A stretch of DNA of 64,000 nt, taken from NCBI RefSeq assembly GCF_014897705.1, contig NZ_JABUXV010000001.1, positions 186,001 to 250,000 of the forward strand. The letters are read 5' to 3'. Made by a program: the position numbers and the translations under genes. The stretch is from Brachybacterium sp. FME24. Lineage in GTDB: Bacteria > Actinomycetota > Actinomycetes > Actinomycetales > Dermabacteraceae. Positions within the stretch are counted from its first letter, which is position 1. The number at the start of each line of letters is the position of its first letter. Below the pieces are notes generated by a model. The model worked only from the letters and a program-made list of their open reading frames with translations, did no database searches and was not told where the DNA came from. Positions 1 through 7,597 of the stretch are shown piece after piece.

Positions 1-80
1 ATCGGGGAATGAGCACCGCGTCGTCATCATCTAGAACTGCCCCGATCATCGAAGCCCACCGAACTTTCTGGAGATTCCGA

Positions 81-446
81 ATGAGAGAGATACGCACCCG
101 CCTAAGCCGACCGGCGAGCAAGTGCGTGCTGGTCACGGTCACCGCACTCAGTCTAGTCGGCTGCACGACAGAAGCATCGAACGCCGACCCGGAGACCAAG
201 ACCTTCTCCTACTCCGGGGAGACCTTGATTCTCAAGACGAACGAAGTTGCTACAGATGTCGTCGCGACCGATCGTGAGGACATCCAGGTCACCCGCTGGT
301 TCGAACACACAGCAGGCTTCGAGAGGCTCACGTGGGAACTCGACGGCGACACCCTGGAGATCGATGCCGGATGCCACGGCATCGCGCTCTGTGACGCCCG
401 TTTCGAAGTCGAGGTACCACAAGACCTCCAGGTCGAACGGGGCTGA
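81..446 (+). CDS. Putative lipoprotein, truncated DUF4097-like
   Basis: The protein begins MREIRTRL and has a basic start, a hydrophobic stretch and a lipobox (LSLVGC), so it should be a lipid-anchored exported protein. The mature part (FSYSGETLILKT..., ending in short beta-strand-like segments) resembles the adhesin-like beta-helix domain of DUF4097 proteins. At about 121 residues it is shorter than I expect for that family, and it stops abruptly after VPQDLQVERG, so it may be a 3'-truncated gene. An upstream in-frame ATG at 9 exists, but the signal peptide fits the start at 81. Function unknown. The next gene encodes a small membrane protein and could be co-transcribed. Confidence 0.6.
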   Translation: MREIRTRLSRPASKCVLVTVTALSLVGCTTEASNADPETKTFSYSGETLILKTNEVATDVVATDREDIQVTRWFEHTAGFERLTWELDGDTLEIDAGCHGIALCDARFEVEVPQDLQVERG

Positions 447-558
447 TCAGCAGGCGTACCCGCAGGCCTGCACGCCACGCTAGCCCACGACCTATGCACC
501 GCCAACGGTCAGAGCCAGTCACGGCCGGGCAGAAGAACACCATCGAAAGCGAGAACTC

Positions 559-783
559 ATGCGAGCAGTCTTAGAAATCTTCGGAATCATTCTGGTGATC
601 AACGGAATCGGCGGCTTATGGAACGACGACTTCGGGCTCTTGGCCCGCTTCGCCGACGGCACAGCACTCACCGCGCTCCAGGTAGGAGCGACCGCAGCAG
701 GCGCAGCACTGATCGGTGGAAGCCTGCTGGGGCGAAAGGACTCGAAACAACGCCAACGAAAGGCCACAAATCTCGATGCCTGA
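559..783 (+). CDS. Small two-helix membrane protein
   Basis: This 74-residue protein has two hydrophobic segments (about residues 4-22 and 38-58) joined by an acidic loop (WNDDFG) and ends in a basic, charged tail. A purine-rich stretch (GAAAGCGAG) lies just before the ATG. I do not recognise a function. The layout suggests a small integral membrane protein paired with the upstream lipoprotein, about 110 bp away. It could be a chance ORF, but the clean hydrophobicity pattern argues for a real gene. Confidence 0.55.
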   Translation: MRAVLEIFGIILVINGIGGLWNDDFGLLARFADGTALTALQVGATAAGAALIGGSLLGRKDSKQRQRKATNLDA

Positions 784-981
784 CGGAGACGACGACTTCC
801 CCGTAACTCGGACCAGCCACAACGGCTATGGCATGGAAGATTGCGCATCGAGAGGAATGTGTCCATGAACAGGTATTTGGCACCCCAATGGATGCCCTTT
901 CCACGGAATCACTCGCGTCACGAGCGACGCAAGACCGGCTGCGACAATCGATTCGCTCTCTACGGCGTGATCCCGGGGCAG

Positions 982-1458
982 TCACGCGGAGAGCGGGGCG
1001 ACCTCGGGATCGACGGGGGCCGTGCACTCATCTCCGGCCATCGAGGCGGTAGTCGCGCCGCCGATCACGAAGTTGGTGAGGGCGTAGTCGGCTCCGAGCG
1101 GATCCAGAGCGCCGGCGTCGGCGAGGAACACGCGCATGCGCTCCGAAAGTCGAAGGCAGTGCGGCCCCCTCGGGGCGCGCATCCCGATCACCCGGGTCAC
1201 CCAGTGGTGACAGGCGAGATGTCGGTGGTAGGTCAACGTCAAATCATGCAGGCTGGCGTTCGTGATGGCCCGCTGGATGGTCGTGTCCCGCGCGAGTGCG
1301 TTGCCCAGGGCGAGGTCGAACAGGTCATCCACGCGTCCAGTACGCGGGTAGCAACTCGCCGGCACGGCACTGAGCCACCCAGCGACGGCACGGACGGTCA
1401 GGGGTCGCAGGCCCCCCTCATCCAGCGACTCGGCGAAGATGCGGGCGATGTCATCCAC
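982..1458 (-). CDS. TetR-type regulator, divergent or decaying
   Basis: The N-terminal part (IARIFAESLDEGGLRPLTVRAVAGWLSAVPAS...) reads like the TetR/AcrR helix-turn-helix, followed by the usual hydrophobic helix (DDLFDLALGNAL). The rest is helical and resembles a TetR ligand-binding domain. The only start in reach is GTG at 1458; an in-frame TAG lies a little upstream, so the normal first helix is short. At 158 residues the protein is smaller than the usual 190-220 and its end looks clipped. It faces a GNAT acetyltransferase gene about 110 bp away and may have regulated it. Possibly a pseudogene. Confidence 0.55.
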   Translation of the reverse strand: MDDIARIFAESLDEGGLRPLTVRAVAGWLSAVPASCYPRTGRVDDLFDLALGNALARDTTIQRAITNASLHDLTLTYHRHLACHHWVTRVIGMRAPRGPHCLRLSERMRVFLADAGALDPLGADYALTNFVIGGATTASMAGDECTAPVDPEVAPLSA

Positions 1459-1568
1459 GTCGACGGCGCGGGCGCGGCATTGTGGCTTGCGGTGCTACCA
1501 GTAGCTCGCACACCCACCACATCCGAACACCGTTCGCCTGGCCTTCCGCACAATGTTGGTTTTGTAGA

Positions 1569-2114
1569 GTGAGTGAAGCAGCCTCGTTCCCTGTATCCAC
1601 TAGCCGACTGCGTCTGCGCCCGCACGTCTCGAGTGACTGTACGTGGCTGAACCGCGTCTACTCTCGCTCCGATGTCGCCCGGTACCTCCTAGATGAGCCG
1701 TGGACGATCGAGGAAGCGGAACGGCACACGACCGAGAGGCTGGCGAAGACCGACCTGGACGATGACAGCGGGGCGCTGGCCCTCGTCATCGAACGAGACG
1801 ACGAGCCGATCGGGGACGTAACGCTGTGGTTCACAGATCGCGAACGGCGGGTCACAGAGATCGGCTGGGTACTCGATCCCGCAGTCGGCGGCCAGGGCTA
1901 CGCGGCGGAGGCGGTGCGCGCCGTGCTCGACCTCGCGTTCGACCATTACCAGGTGCACCGTGTGGCGGCGCAGATGGACGGCCGCAACACGGGATCCGCG
2001 AAGCTCGCCGCGAGAGTCGGGATGCGCCAGGAGGCGCATCTGCGGCAGGACTGGTGGAGCAAGGGCGAGTGGACCGACACCCTGATCTACGCGACCCTCG
2101 GCACCGACCGCTAA
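1569..2114 (+). CDS. GNAT family N-acetyltransferase (RimJ/RimL-like)
   Basis: The protein starts with GTG at 1569 (VSEAASFPVSTSRLRLRP), the usual start of this family; a longer in-frame ORF lacks family similarity before that point. The central segment EIGWVLDPAVGGQGYAAEA holds the GNAT acetyl-CoA pyrophosphate-binding motif (QGYAAEA), followed by HRVAAQMDGRNTGSAKLAARVGM, typical of RimJ/RimL-type enzymes that acetylate N-termini or small amines. It is about 181 residues, full length for the family. Substrate unknown. It is divergent from the TetR-like gene at 982-1458. Confidence 0.85.
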   Translation: MSEAASFPVSTSRLRLRPHVSSDCTWLNRVYSRSDVARYLLDEPWTIEEAERHTTERLAKTDLDDDSGALALVIERDDEPIGDVTLWFTDRERRVTEIGWVLDPAVGGQGYAAEAVRAVLDLAFDHYQVHRVAAQMDGRNTGSAKLAARVGMRQEAHLRQDWWSKGEWTDTLIYATLGTDR

Positions 2115-2293
2115 CCCCTCTCCCTCTACAATCCCAGGGGGCGTTTTCGCCGCCACCCTGCTGGACCGACGCTGCTGCGCCGGTGCGACGCGGCACTTTT
2201 TCTCATCGTCATCCGGCGCTCCCACGCACCTCCAATTGCATTGTTCAGTGGGTCTTAGTCGGCGTCTCCCATCGAAGAGAAGTGACCGCCACC

Positions 2294-2412
2294 ATGCACA
2301 CCGATCATTCACCTGGGCCGGAGACAGCGATCGGGCGCGGCCGTTGGATCGTCCTGACGGACGTTTCGCTCGGCCTGCTAATGGCGACGATCGATCACGG
2401 GACCCTCGGGGG
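2294..2412 (+). pseudogene. 5' fragment of a DHA2-type MFS transporter gene
   Basis: An ATG at 2294, preceded by GAAGAGAAG, starts a peptide whose core WIVLTDVSLGLLMATIDH closely resembles the first transmembrane helix of DHA2 (EmrB/QacA) drug:proton antiporters. The similarity stops after about 40 residues, where an IS3-type transposase remnant begins in another frame. The remaining 400 or more residues of such a transporter are absent, so this is a promoter-plus-start fragment left by an insertion or deletion. Confidence 0.6.
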
Positions 2413-2483
2413 GCCCCTCCCCGGTAGAGTTCGAGACGCTCCACGACGAGGCCCTCACCCGAGAGCTCGAACCCACAAAGTAG
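2412..2483 (+). pseudogene. 3' remnant of an IS3-family transposase (OrfB)
   Basis: In a different frame from the MFS fragment, the DNA reads SPVEFETLHDEALTREL and a TAG stop at 2481. This matches the typical C-terminus of IS3-family OrfB integrases, where an S/T-P-x-E-[FY]-E motif lies near the end. No other part of the insertion sequence is recognisable nearby. The remnant abuts the truncated transporter start. Confidence 0.55.
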
Positions 2484-2787
2484 CGGCAGAGAACCCGAGA
2501 CGCGCCTATCTTGGACAGATGGAATGACGACTCCTCGGAGATGCGGTGATCCGCCGTGTCCGCAACATGGGTGAACACATGGCGAATCGATCGCATTCGT
2601 CGGCTGAGGGTCGACGCGACCAGAACATGACCGGTTGCGGTCGACGACGGTCTGCACGGGAAGCGGCGGCAATCTGCACTGCCGCATGGCGCCCTCTCGC
2701 TGCTCCGCCGAGCTGTTCCGGTGGGCGCCCCGACGGCGCCCGGCCGTCACGCACAGAAGATCGGCGCGACCCCACCCCACACACCGA
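2484..2787. other. Non-coding stretch, no supported gene
   Basis: I see only low-complexity, arginine- or proline-rich frames here, with no ribosome-binding site and no family signal. It looks like decayed sequence between the IS3 remnant and the DUF2975 promoter. Confidence 0.5.
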
Positions 2788-2816
2788 TTGACAAACGATA
2801 GATATCCATCAACAAT
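2788..2816 (+). promoter_or_regulatory. Promoter of the DUF2975-XRE operon
   Basis: TTGACA at 2788-2793 and AACAAT at 2811-2816 are 17 bp apart, close to a consensus housekeeping promoter. Transcription would start at or beside the ATG at 2823, so the first gene may be read from a leaderless mRNA. CGAT and ATCG arms (2797-2800, 2816-2819) enclose the -10 element and could form a regulator site. Confidence 0.6.
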
Positions 2817-2822
2817 CGATGC

Positions 2823-3353
2823 ATGACTACGCCGTTGCTCCGCCGGGCCCTCATCGTCGCGCTCGAGGCCGGGCTCGCCCTGACTCTCCTGACCTGTGTC
2901 TTCTTCCAGGCGATCGCCGTGCCCACGGCGCTCGCCGACGAAGCTCTCCTCGACCCGGTCGTCGCCCGCGCCCAGGGGCCGTTGACGGTCATCGCGATCC
3001 TGGGCATCGCGTGCTTCGAGGCCGTGCTCATCGCGACCGGCATGCTGCTGCGGCACACTTGGAACGATTCGATCTTCTCCCACCGCCCCTTCATCTGGGT
3101 CGACGTCACCATCGGGGCATGTCTTGTCGCGGCAGGACTCAGCCTCGCCGCAGCCCTCACGGACATCGTCGCTCCGAACATTCCGGCGAGCGCAATCCCG
3201 GACGGCATGGAGACGACCACCGGCACCGCGCTGCTGATCTTCGGCATGGCCGGCACCGCCGCATGCATCGCCGGTGCGCTCGTCGTCGCCGTGATGCGGG
3301 ACCTCCTCAAGCGTGCGGTCACCATCCGCCGGGAGCTGGACGAGGTGATCTGA
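2823..3353 (+). CDS. DUF2975 family four-helix membrane protein
   Basis: The protein has about 176 residues and four hydrophobic segments (roughly 10-30, 55-80, 95-120, 140-165), ending in a basic cytoplasmic tail (LLKRAVTIRRELDEVI). This matches DUF2975, small membrane proteins of unknown role that are typically encoded just before a YozG-like XRE regulator, as here. The promoter places the transcript start next to the ATG, with no Shine-Dalgarno sequence visible. The stop TGA is one base from the ATG of the regulator gene. Confidence 0.85.
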   Translation: MTTPLLRRALIVALEAGLALTLLTCVFFQAIAVPTALADEALLDPVVARAQGPLTVIAILGIACFEAVLIATGMLLRHTWNDSIFSHRPFIWVDVTIGACLVAAGLSLAAALTDIVAPNIPASAIPDGMETTTGTALLIFGMAGTAACIAGALVVAVMRDLLKRAVTIRRELDEVI

Positions 3354-3354
3354 C

Positions 3355-3564
3355 ATGGCCATCACCGTGAAGCTCGACGTCCTGCTCGCCGAGCGCGGCA
3401 TGAGCGTCGGCGACTTCGCCGCAGCCATCGGGATCACCCCAGCCAATGTCGCGGTCCTCAAGAACGGACGGGCGCGAGCCGTCCGCTTCGAGACTCTCGA
3501 CGCGATCTGCCGCGTGCTCGACTGCGAACCCGGAGACGTCCTCACCTGGACGCCCGACCGCTAA
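3355..3564 (+). CDS. XRE/YozG-type helix-turn-helix regulator
   Basis: This 69-residue protein is a single Cro/C1-type helix-turn-helix domain (VLLAERGMSVGDFAAAIGITPANVAVLKNG), ending with the family-typical CRVLDCEPGDVLTW. It follows the DUF2975 gene with a one-base gap, so translational coupling is likely. The pair is widespread; the regulator probably controls its own operon, possibly with the membrane partner relaying a signal. That last point is inference. Confidence 0.9.
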   Translation: MAITVKLDVLLAERGMSVGDFAAAIGITPANVAVLKNGRARAVRFETLDAICRVLDCEPGDVLTWTPDR

Positions 3565-3819
3565 GACGCCGCTCGCACCCGGTCGCCGCGCCACGGACAG
3601 CAGGAGGTCCCTGATCCGAGCGCCCTCGGACCGGTCGTCCTCACAGTGCGCTGCAGTCCCTGTCCTCCGTGCGCCCCGTCCCGAGGTCGCGAGCCTGGCG
3701 ACGGAGCCGGCAGCGATGAGGTCGTCGTCGGAGGCGATCTCTGCCTGGACGAACCCCTTCAGGACGTCGGTGGGACGACATCGGCAGTCTCGGTTCGGCG
3801 CGGGGTCAGCGGAGACCTC

Positions 3820-4197
3820 TCAGCGGCTGCGCCTGAAGGGGGGCCTGCGTGGTGAGCCCTGTCGCTCGATGAGGCGCAGAGCAGCGTTGCACAGCAGCAG
3901 GATGACGTACATGATCGTCATCGCGCTCAGCGCGACCACCACTGCGGCCAGCAGCACCACTGCATAGCCTGGATCCGGGTCGATGTGGTCCCCGACGAGC
4001 CCGATGACGAGCAGACCAGCGACCAGGAGCCCTGCCGCGACCCCGAACCAGAGCGAGGTGAACAGGGGGCGCTCGAGGTTCGCCCACGCGTACGGGTTCT
4101 GCTCCCGGGCCTTGTCAGGCACCGGACCAGGCACCGGCCGATGAGCTCCCGACCCCCTCTTCCGCTTCCGCCCGCGAGACCCTGAGCGCCCCATCAC
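3820..4197 (-). CDS. Hypothetical two-helix membrane protein
   Basis: About 125 residues. A strongly basic N-terminus (GSRGRKRKRG) and a proline-rich linker precede two hydrophobic helices (about 48-68 and 78-103), and the C-terminus is basic again (SPRRPPFRRSR). This is typical of small actinobacterial membrane proteins of unknown function. Two adjacent ATG codons (4197 and 4194) could start it. I recognise no family. It lies just left of the outermost ychF-tail-like repeat at 4206-4240. Confidence 0.5.
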   Translation of the reverse strand: MMGRSGSRGRKRKRGSGAHRPVPGPVPDKAREQNPYAWANLERPLFTSLWFGVAAGLLVAGLLVIGLVGDHIDPDPGYAVVLLAAVVVALSAMTIMYVILLLCNAALRLIERQGSPRRPPFRRSR

Positions 4198-4205
4198 CGC
4201 AGGTC

Positions 4206-4240
4206 AGACGTCACAGCGGAACTCCACCACGTATCCGCAC
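4206..4240 (-). repeat. ychF 3'-end-like repeat H
   Basis: Read on the minus strand, this copy has GTGGTGGAGTTCCGCTGTGA and then CGTCTGA, which would encode VVEFRCDV-stop. The true ychF gene ends VVEFRFNV-stop. It is preceded by TGCGGATAC, similar to the left halves of copies D, E and G. It is the leftmost copy I can recognise and sits 10 bp beyond the end of a TetR gene. Confidence 0.6.
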
Positions 4241-4250
4241 GCAGGGCCAT

Positions 4251-4862
4251 TCAACGGCGCTCGCACGGGAAGTCCGACGCACGCCTCGATGCGCAGATCC
4301 CGCCGAGGACGAACGCGGTTCTGCGATCGTAGTCAGCGCGAGGCGGCCGACCACCGTACTTGAGCGCCAGGGCGTTATCCCGGGTGAGCGCCTGGAAGTC
4401 CGCGGAGGTGAAGTCGTCCGCCAGAACGCCTGCGGAATGCCCCTGCGCGACAAGGCCGTCGTGGAAGGTCGTCCCGGCATCACACAGGGCGAGCAGAGGC
4501 TCGGAGTCGCGGTACTCCTGCAGCAGGACATCATTGACTGCTGGAAGGCGATACTGCAGGTCCCGGAGCGCACCGATGTAGGTGCGGATCCGCTCTCGGA
4601 CCTCGCCGACGGACCGCGCGTCATCGATGACAGCCCGCAGCTCCGCCGCGACGACGTCGTCGATGACGGCATCGATCAGCCCGACTCTCCCGCCGAGACG
4701 ATTGAAGATGGTCGCCTTGCTCACGCCGGCCGCCGCGGCGATCTCTTCGAGCGGCGCGGAGAACCCCTGCTCCCGGAACACCTGGACCGCCGCGAGCAGG
4801 ATCCGATCGACGTTTCGGCGGGCATCCGCGCGCAGAGCGGGCGCACCTCGGGGGTCGGTCAC
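4251..4862 (-). CDS. TetR/AcrR family repressor (partner of the NmrA gene)
   Basis: A TetR helix-turn-helix is clear at about residues 10-58 (RILLAAVQVFREQGFSAP, then AAAAGVSKATIFNRLGGRVGL). The rest is a helical ligand-binding domain with ALTRDNALALKYGG near the end. I chose GTG at 4862 because GGAAGGAG lies 8 bp upstream; the frame stays open to an ATG at 4973, but that would cover the operator. The gene is divergent from an NmrA-like oxidoreductase, and two matching palindromes lie between them, so it very likely represses both and responds to a substrate of the enzyme. Confidence 0.85.
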   Translation of the reverse strand: MTDPRGAPALRADARRNVDRILLAAVQVFREQGFSAPLEEIAAAAGVSKATIFNRLGGRVGLIDAVIDDVVAAELRAVIDDARSVGEVRERIRTYIGALRDLQYRLPAVNDVLLQEYRDSEPLLALCDAGTTFHDGLVAQGHSAGVLADDFTSADFQALTRDNALALKYGGRPPRADYDRRTAFVLGGICASRRASDFPCERR

Positions 4863-4890
4863 GGCGCTGGCTCCTTCCGGATCGACGAAG

Positions 4891-4957
4891 AACTTGATCT
4901 TAGCAGTCAAGTTAGTGCAGGATAGCCCCCCAGCAAGTTGACCAAAGAGGTCAACTT
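4891..4957. promoter_or_regulatory. Two 23-bp TetR operators
   Basis: O1 (4935-4957) is AAGTTGACC-N5-GGTCAACTT, a perfect palindrome. O2 (4891-4913) is AACTTGA-N9-TCAAGTT, also perfect. Both are 23 bp, share the pattern AAsTTGAyC-N5-rGTCAAsTT, and have centres 44 bp apart (about four helical turns). A possible -10 element for the TetR gene (TATCCT on the minus strand) lies between them. Confidence 0.75.
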
Positions 4958-5027
4958 TCGGTTCGCCGTTCACCCGACACTCGGGCGGGCAGCACCCCGG
5001 ACCCCTGCCTCATGAAAGGACCTTCCC

Positions 5028-5882
5028 ATGATCGTTGTCACCGGAGCGACAGGAACCCTCAACGGGGCCACGGTCGACCACCTCCTGATGCGGATACCGC
5101 CGCACCAGATCGGCGTCAGTGTGCGCGACCCCGCGCGTGCGGCGCACCTGGCCGATCGAGGAGTCCGCGTGCGTCAAGGAAGTTACGACGACCCCGCGGC
5201 CCTGCGCCACTCCTTCGCTGACGCCGAGCAGGTCCTCCTGGTCTCCTCGAGCGACCTCTCTTCTGACGTCGTCGCGCAGCACCACCGGGCCATTGATGCT
5301 GCCGTCGACGCAGGGGCTCAGCGGATCCTGTACACGAGCGCCCATGGGACAGCTTTCGACACGCCCTACCCGCCGCTCGCGATCCACGCCGCCACCGAAC
5401 AGCATCTCGAGGCATCGGGAGCGGCCTGGACCTCATTGCGCAACGGGTTCTACGGCGACCCGTCCCAGCTGCTCGGTGCGTGGCAGGAATCAGGCGTGAT
5501 CGCCATGCCCGCCGACGGCCCCTTCTCCTGGGTCGATCGGCGAGATGCTGCGCAGGCTGCCGCTGCGATCCTCACAGCTGATGACCCGTTCGACGGCCCG
5601 ATCGATCTGACGCTGCCCGAGCCCGTCACCCTCTCAGATTTCGCGGCTTCCGCATCCGAGATCACCGGTCGTCAGATCGATCGCGTCGTCGTCGACGACG
5701 AGACATGGGTGTCCGACGCGACGACCAGCGGTGTGCCCGAGGCGGTCGCGCGCTTCACCCTGTCGATGTTCCAGGCCACGAGGAGTGGACATTTCTCGGG
5801 TTCGGACCCCACACTCTCGCGTCTCCTGGAGCGCGAACCCCGCAGCATCACCGAGCAGCTGACGGGCCTGGATGGGCGGTAG
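5028..5882 (+). CDS. NmrA-like NAD(P)H-binding oxidoreductase
   Basis: The N-terminus MIVVTGATGTLNGATVDHLL carries the glycine-rich dinucleotide-binding motif of atypical short-chain dehydrogenases (GxxGxxG, with Asn for the last Gly). The Rossmann fold continues with VRDPARAAHL and LVSSSD. Length (284 residues) and the YTSAHG segment fit the NmrA/QorB (YtfG-like) group, which includes quinone reductases and redox-sensing regulators. Start: ATG at 5028 after GAAAGGAC. It is divergent from a TetR gene with paired operators, suggesting induction by a xenobiotic or quinone-like compound; that is inference. Confidence 0.85.
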   Translation: MIVVTGATGTLNGATVDHLLMRIPPHQIGVSVRDPARAAHLADRGVRVRQGSYDDPAALRHSFADAEQVLLVSSSDLSSDVVAQHHRAIDAAVDAGAQRILYTSAHGTAFDTPYPPLAIHAATEQHLEASGAAWTSLRNGFYGDPSQLLGAWQESGVIAMPADGPFSWVDRRDAAQAAAAILTADDPFDGPIDLTLPEPVTLSDFAASASEITGRQIDRVVVDDETWVSDATTSGVPEAVARFTLSMFQATRSGHFSGSDPTLSRLLEREPRSITEQLTGLDGR

Positions 5883-5899
5883 TGCCTCGACCGTCCCCT

Positions 5900-5937
5900 C
5901 CAGAGTGGGCTCCACTCCCCCAGATGCCCGCACGGAG
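5900..5937 (-). repeat. ychF 3'-end-like repeat G (weak)
   Basis: The minus strand reads GTGCGGGCATCTGGG then GGAGTGGAG. The ACTCCCCC...GCACGGAG part matches copy D at 18 of 24 positions, but the ychF-like half (GAGTTCCG) has decayed to GAGTGGAG. It sits 18 bp beyond the stop codon of the NmrA-like gene. The rest of 5883-6170 shows no gene. Confidence 0.4.
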
Positions 5938-6170
5938 GGGACTGATGCGCGATCACCAGCCAGCTCGGGGCAGGGCGCCTGGCCGACGCCTGGCTTCAAG
6001 CTGGTCCTGCACTCGATGGGCCGATCCTGCTGCACGCGACCGAGACCGAGAACTCGCAGGCCAACGTCGGCCCGTCACGGACCCGTCGATCGGAGCAGGC
6101 GACTGAGCCAGCTCGAACCACGCAGTGACGGGCGTGCAGAGTCCGGCCCAGCCGCGTCCGATCGCCGCGT

Positions 6171-6524
6171 TCAGGACACCGCCGAGCGGACGATCTCGGC
6201 GATGCGTTCCTCAGTGGGTTCGTCGATGGTCTCCACGTACCACGCTGCCGGCATCAAGGTTCCGTCAAAACCACCGGCGGGGAGGTGAGCGACCTTCTCG
6301 GTGAGAGCCAGGTTGACGCGTTCGTCATTGCGCAGCGTCACCAGTGCAGGTGCGCTCGCGGAGAGCGCGTACGCGGGCATGCCGTACCAGATCCGCGGCT
6401 TCAGGTTGGGCGCGGCGGCCATGATGATCTCGTGCACTCGCTGCACGAGCGTCCGCGCCGGTTCGTCCATCTTCGCGATCTTGTCGATCACCTGAGCGAG
6501 GTTCTTCTCGTCCTTCGATGCCAT
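6171..6524 (-). CDS. DUF1801 domain protein
   Basis: I place the start at ATG 6524 (MASKDEKNLAQVIDKIA), which has AAAGGA upstream; the open frame runs further but that part has no family signal. The 117-residue product contains the DUF1801 features: an N-terminal helix with a conserved proline region, PRIWYGMPAY, a beta-rich middle, and a C-terminal IAEIVRSAV helix. Related proteins (YdhG type) have been proposed as iron chaperones, but a role here is unknown. The gene stands alone between repeats G and F. Confidence 0.8.
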   Translation of the reverse strand: MASKDEKNLAQVIDKIAKMDEPARTLVQRVHEIIMAAAPNLKPRIWYGMPAYALSASAPALVTLRNDERVNLALTEKVAHLPAGGFDGTLMPAAWYVETIDEPTEERIAEIVRSAVS

Positions 6525-6760
6525 GTCATGTCCTTTCGCCAGCCGATGGCTCGCATCGGCGATTGAAGTCGGCGCAACGATGCGCCACACCTCATCCGGA
6601 CATGTCCCGAGCGAGCGGGCCTCTCCGCAATGTTTCAGGCGGTCCGCGCCTGGAAGTGCAGTCGACAGCTTCCGCTGCCACGCCGAGGTTACCGCAGGCG
6701 CTTGCCACGGCGCGAGCCGAAGCAGCGCGGGACGGACCTCGTTCTCAGGGCTCCGTCTCA

Positions 6761-6796
6761 CGGTGGACCTGAACTCCCCCGCGCGCCCACACCGAG
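6761..6796 (-). repeat. ychF 3'-end-like repeat F
   Basis: The minus strand reads TGTGGGCGCGCGGGG then GAGTTCAGGTCCACCGTGAG, which would give CGRAGEFRSTV. The block ACTCCCCCGCGCGCCC on the plus strand aligns with copies D and E. It lies between the DUF1801 and the TetR-DHFR units. Confidence 0.5.
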
Positions 6797-6871
6797 GGCA
6801 CTCAAGCTCACGGCACGGAGCCATGCCGTGCGAGACGCCGCGACGCAGCAGACGTTCTGCGAACGATCCCG

Positions 6872-7495
6872 TCACGGGGTGGCGTAACGGGCGGTGATGG
6901 TCCGGGCCGCGCCCTCGATGACAAGTTCTCGCTCGTCGTCGGTGATCGACCAGGTGCCGTGCATGAGGCGGGGCCAGAAGACCGACGACGCGATCATCCC
7001 CAGGAACTGCGCGGACGCCATCTCCGGGTCGTCGACCTCGGCGACCCCTGATGCATGGGCATCACGGAGGTAGCGCCCCAGCGCCGTGAGCACGGGCAGC
7101 GTCCCGAAGTCGAAGGTGCGCTCCCGCAGCTCGGGGAACCGGGGGGACTCGGCGATCACAGTGCGCATCAGCGCCGCCATCTCGGGCCGGGTCAGCAGCT
7201 CGGCGTAGGCGCGTCCGAGGGTCACGAGACCAGCGCAGAAATCCTCCGACGGGACGTCCACGGGCTCCGGAGCAGGTGAGCTGCCAGCCGCGAGCACCGT
7301 GGCCTCGAACAGTGCGGCCTTGGTCGGGAACTGCTTGAAGAGCGTCGCCCTGGATACGCCCGCCTGCTGTGCGATGTGCGCCAGCGACGTGCGGTCATAG
7401 CCGTTCTCCAGGAACAGCTGGGTGGCCGCGACGAGCATCGCCCCACGATTCGTCGCGGCCATCTCACGATGGTAGGAGGAGCGCCCGCGTGCCAT
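6872..7495 (-). CDS. TetR/AcrR family repressor (partner of the DHFR-like gene)
   Basis: A 207-residue TetR regulator. The helix-turn-helix (TQLFLENGYDRTSLAHIAQQ, then AGVSRATLFKQFPTKAALF) occupies about residues 20-65. The C-terminal domain has the MRTVIAESPRFPEL segment typical of the AefR-like (TetR_C_7) group. It is divergent from the dihydrofolate-reductase-like gene 102 bp away, with two related palindromes in the gap, so it should repress both genes. Ligand unknown. Confidence 0.88.
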   Translation of the reverse strand: MARGRSSYHREMAATNRGAMLVAATQLFLENGYDRTSLAHIAQQAGVSRATLFKQFPTKAALFEATVLAAGSSPAPEPVDVPSEDFCAGLVTLGRAYAELLTRPEMAALMRTVIAESPRFPELRERTFDFGTLPVLTALGRYLRDAHASGVAEVDDPEMASAQFLGMIASSVFWPRLMHGTWSITDDERELVIEGAARTITARYATP

Positions 7496-7515
7496 CTCGC
7501 CAGTATCCCATAGAG

Positions 7516-7578
7516 GCGAGTGGGTTGACTCACCACCACCCGGCCTCTACGGTGACAAGGTGAGTCCATCGACTCACC
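7516..7578. promoter_or_regulatory. Promoter and two TetR operators in the divergent gap
   Basis: A promoter for the rightward gene is visible: TTGACT (7525-7530), 17 bp, TACGGT (7548-7553). Operator 1 (7516-7533) has arms GCGAGT and ACTCAC with a 6-bp spacer and covers the -35 element. Operator 2 (7559-7578) is GGTGAGTC-CATC-GACTCACC, a perfect 8-bp palindrome just downstream of the expected transcript start. Both share GTGAGT half-sites, so one TetR dimer type should bind both. Confidence 0.7.
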
Positions 7579-7597
7579 TCTACATGAGGAGCGCACC

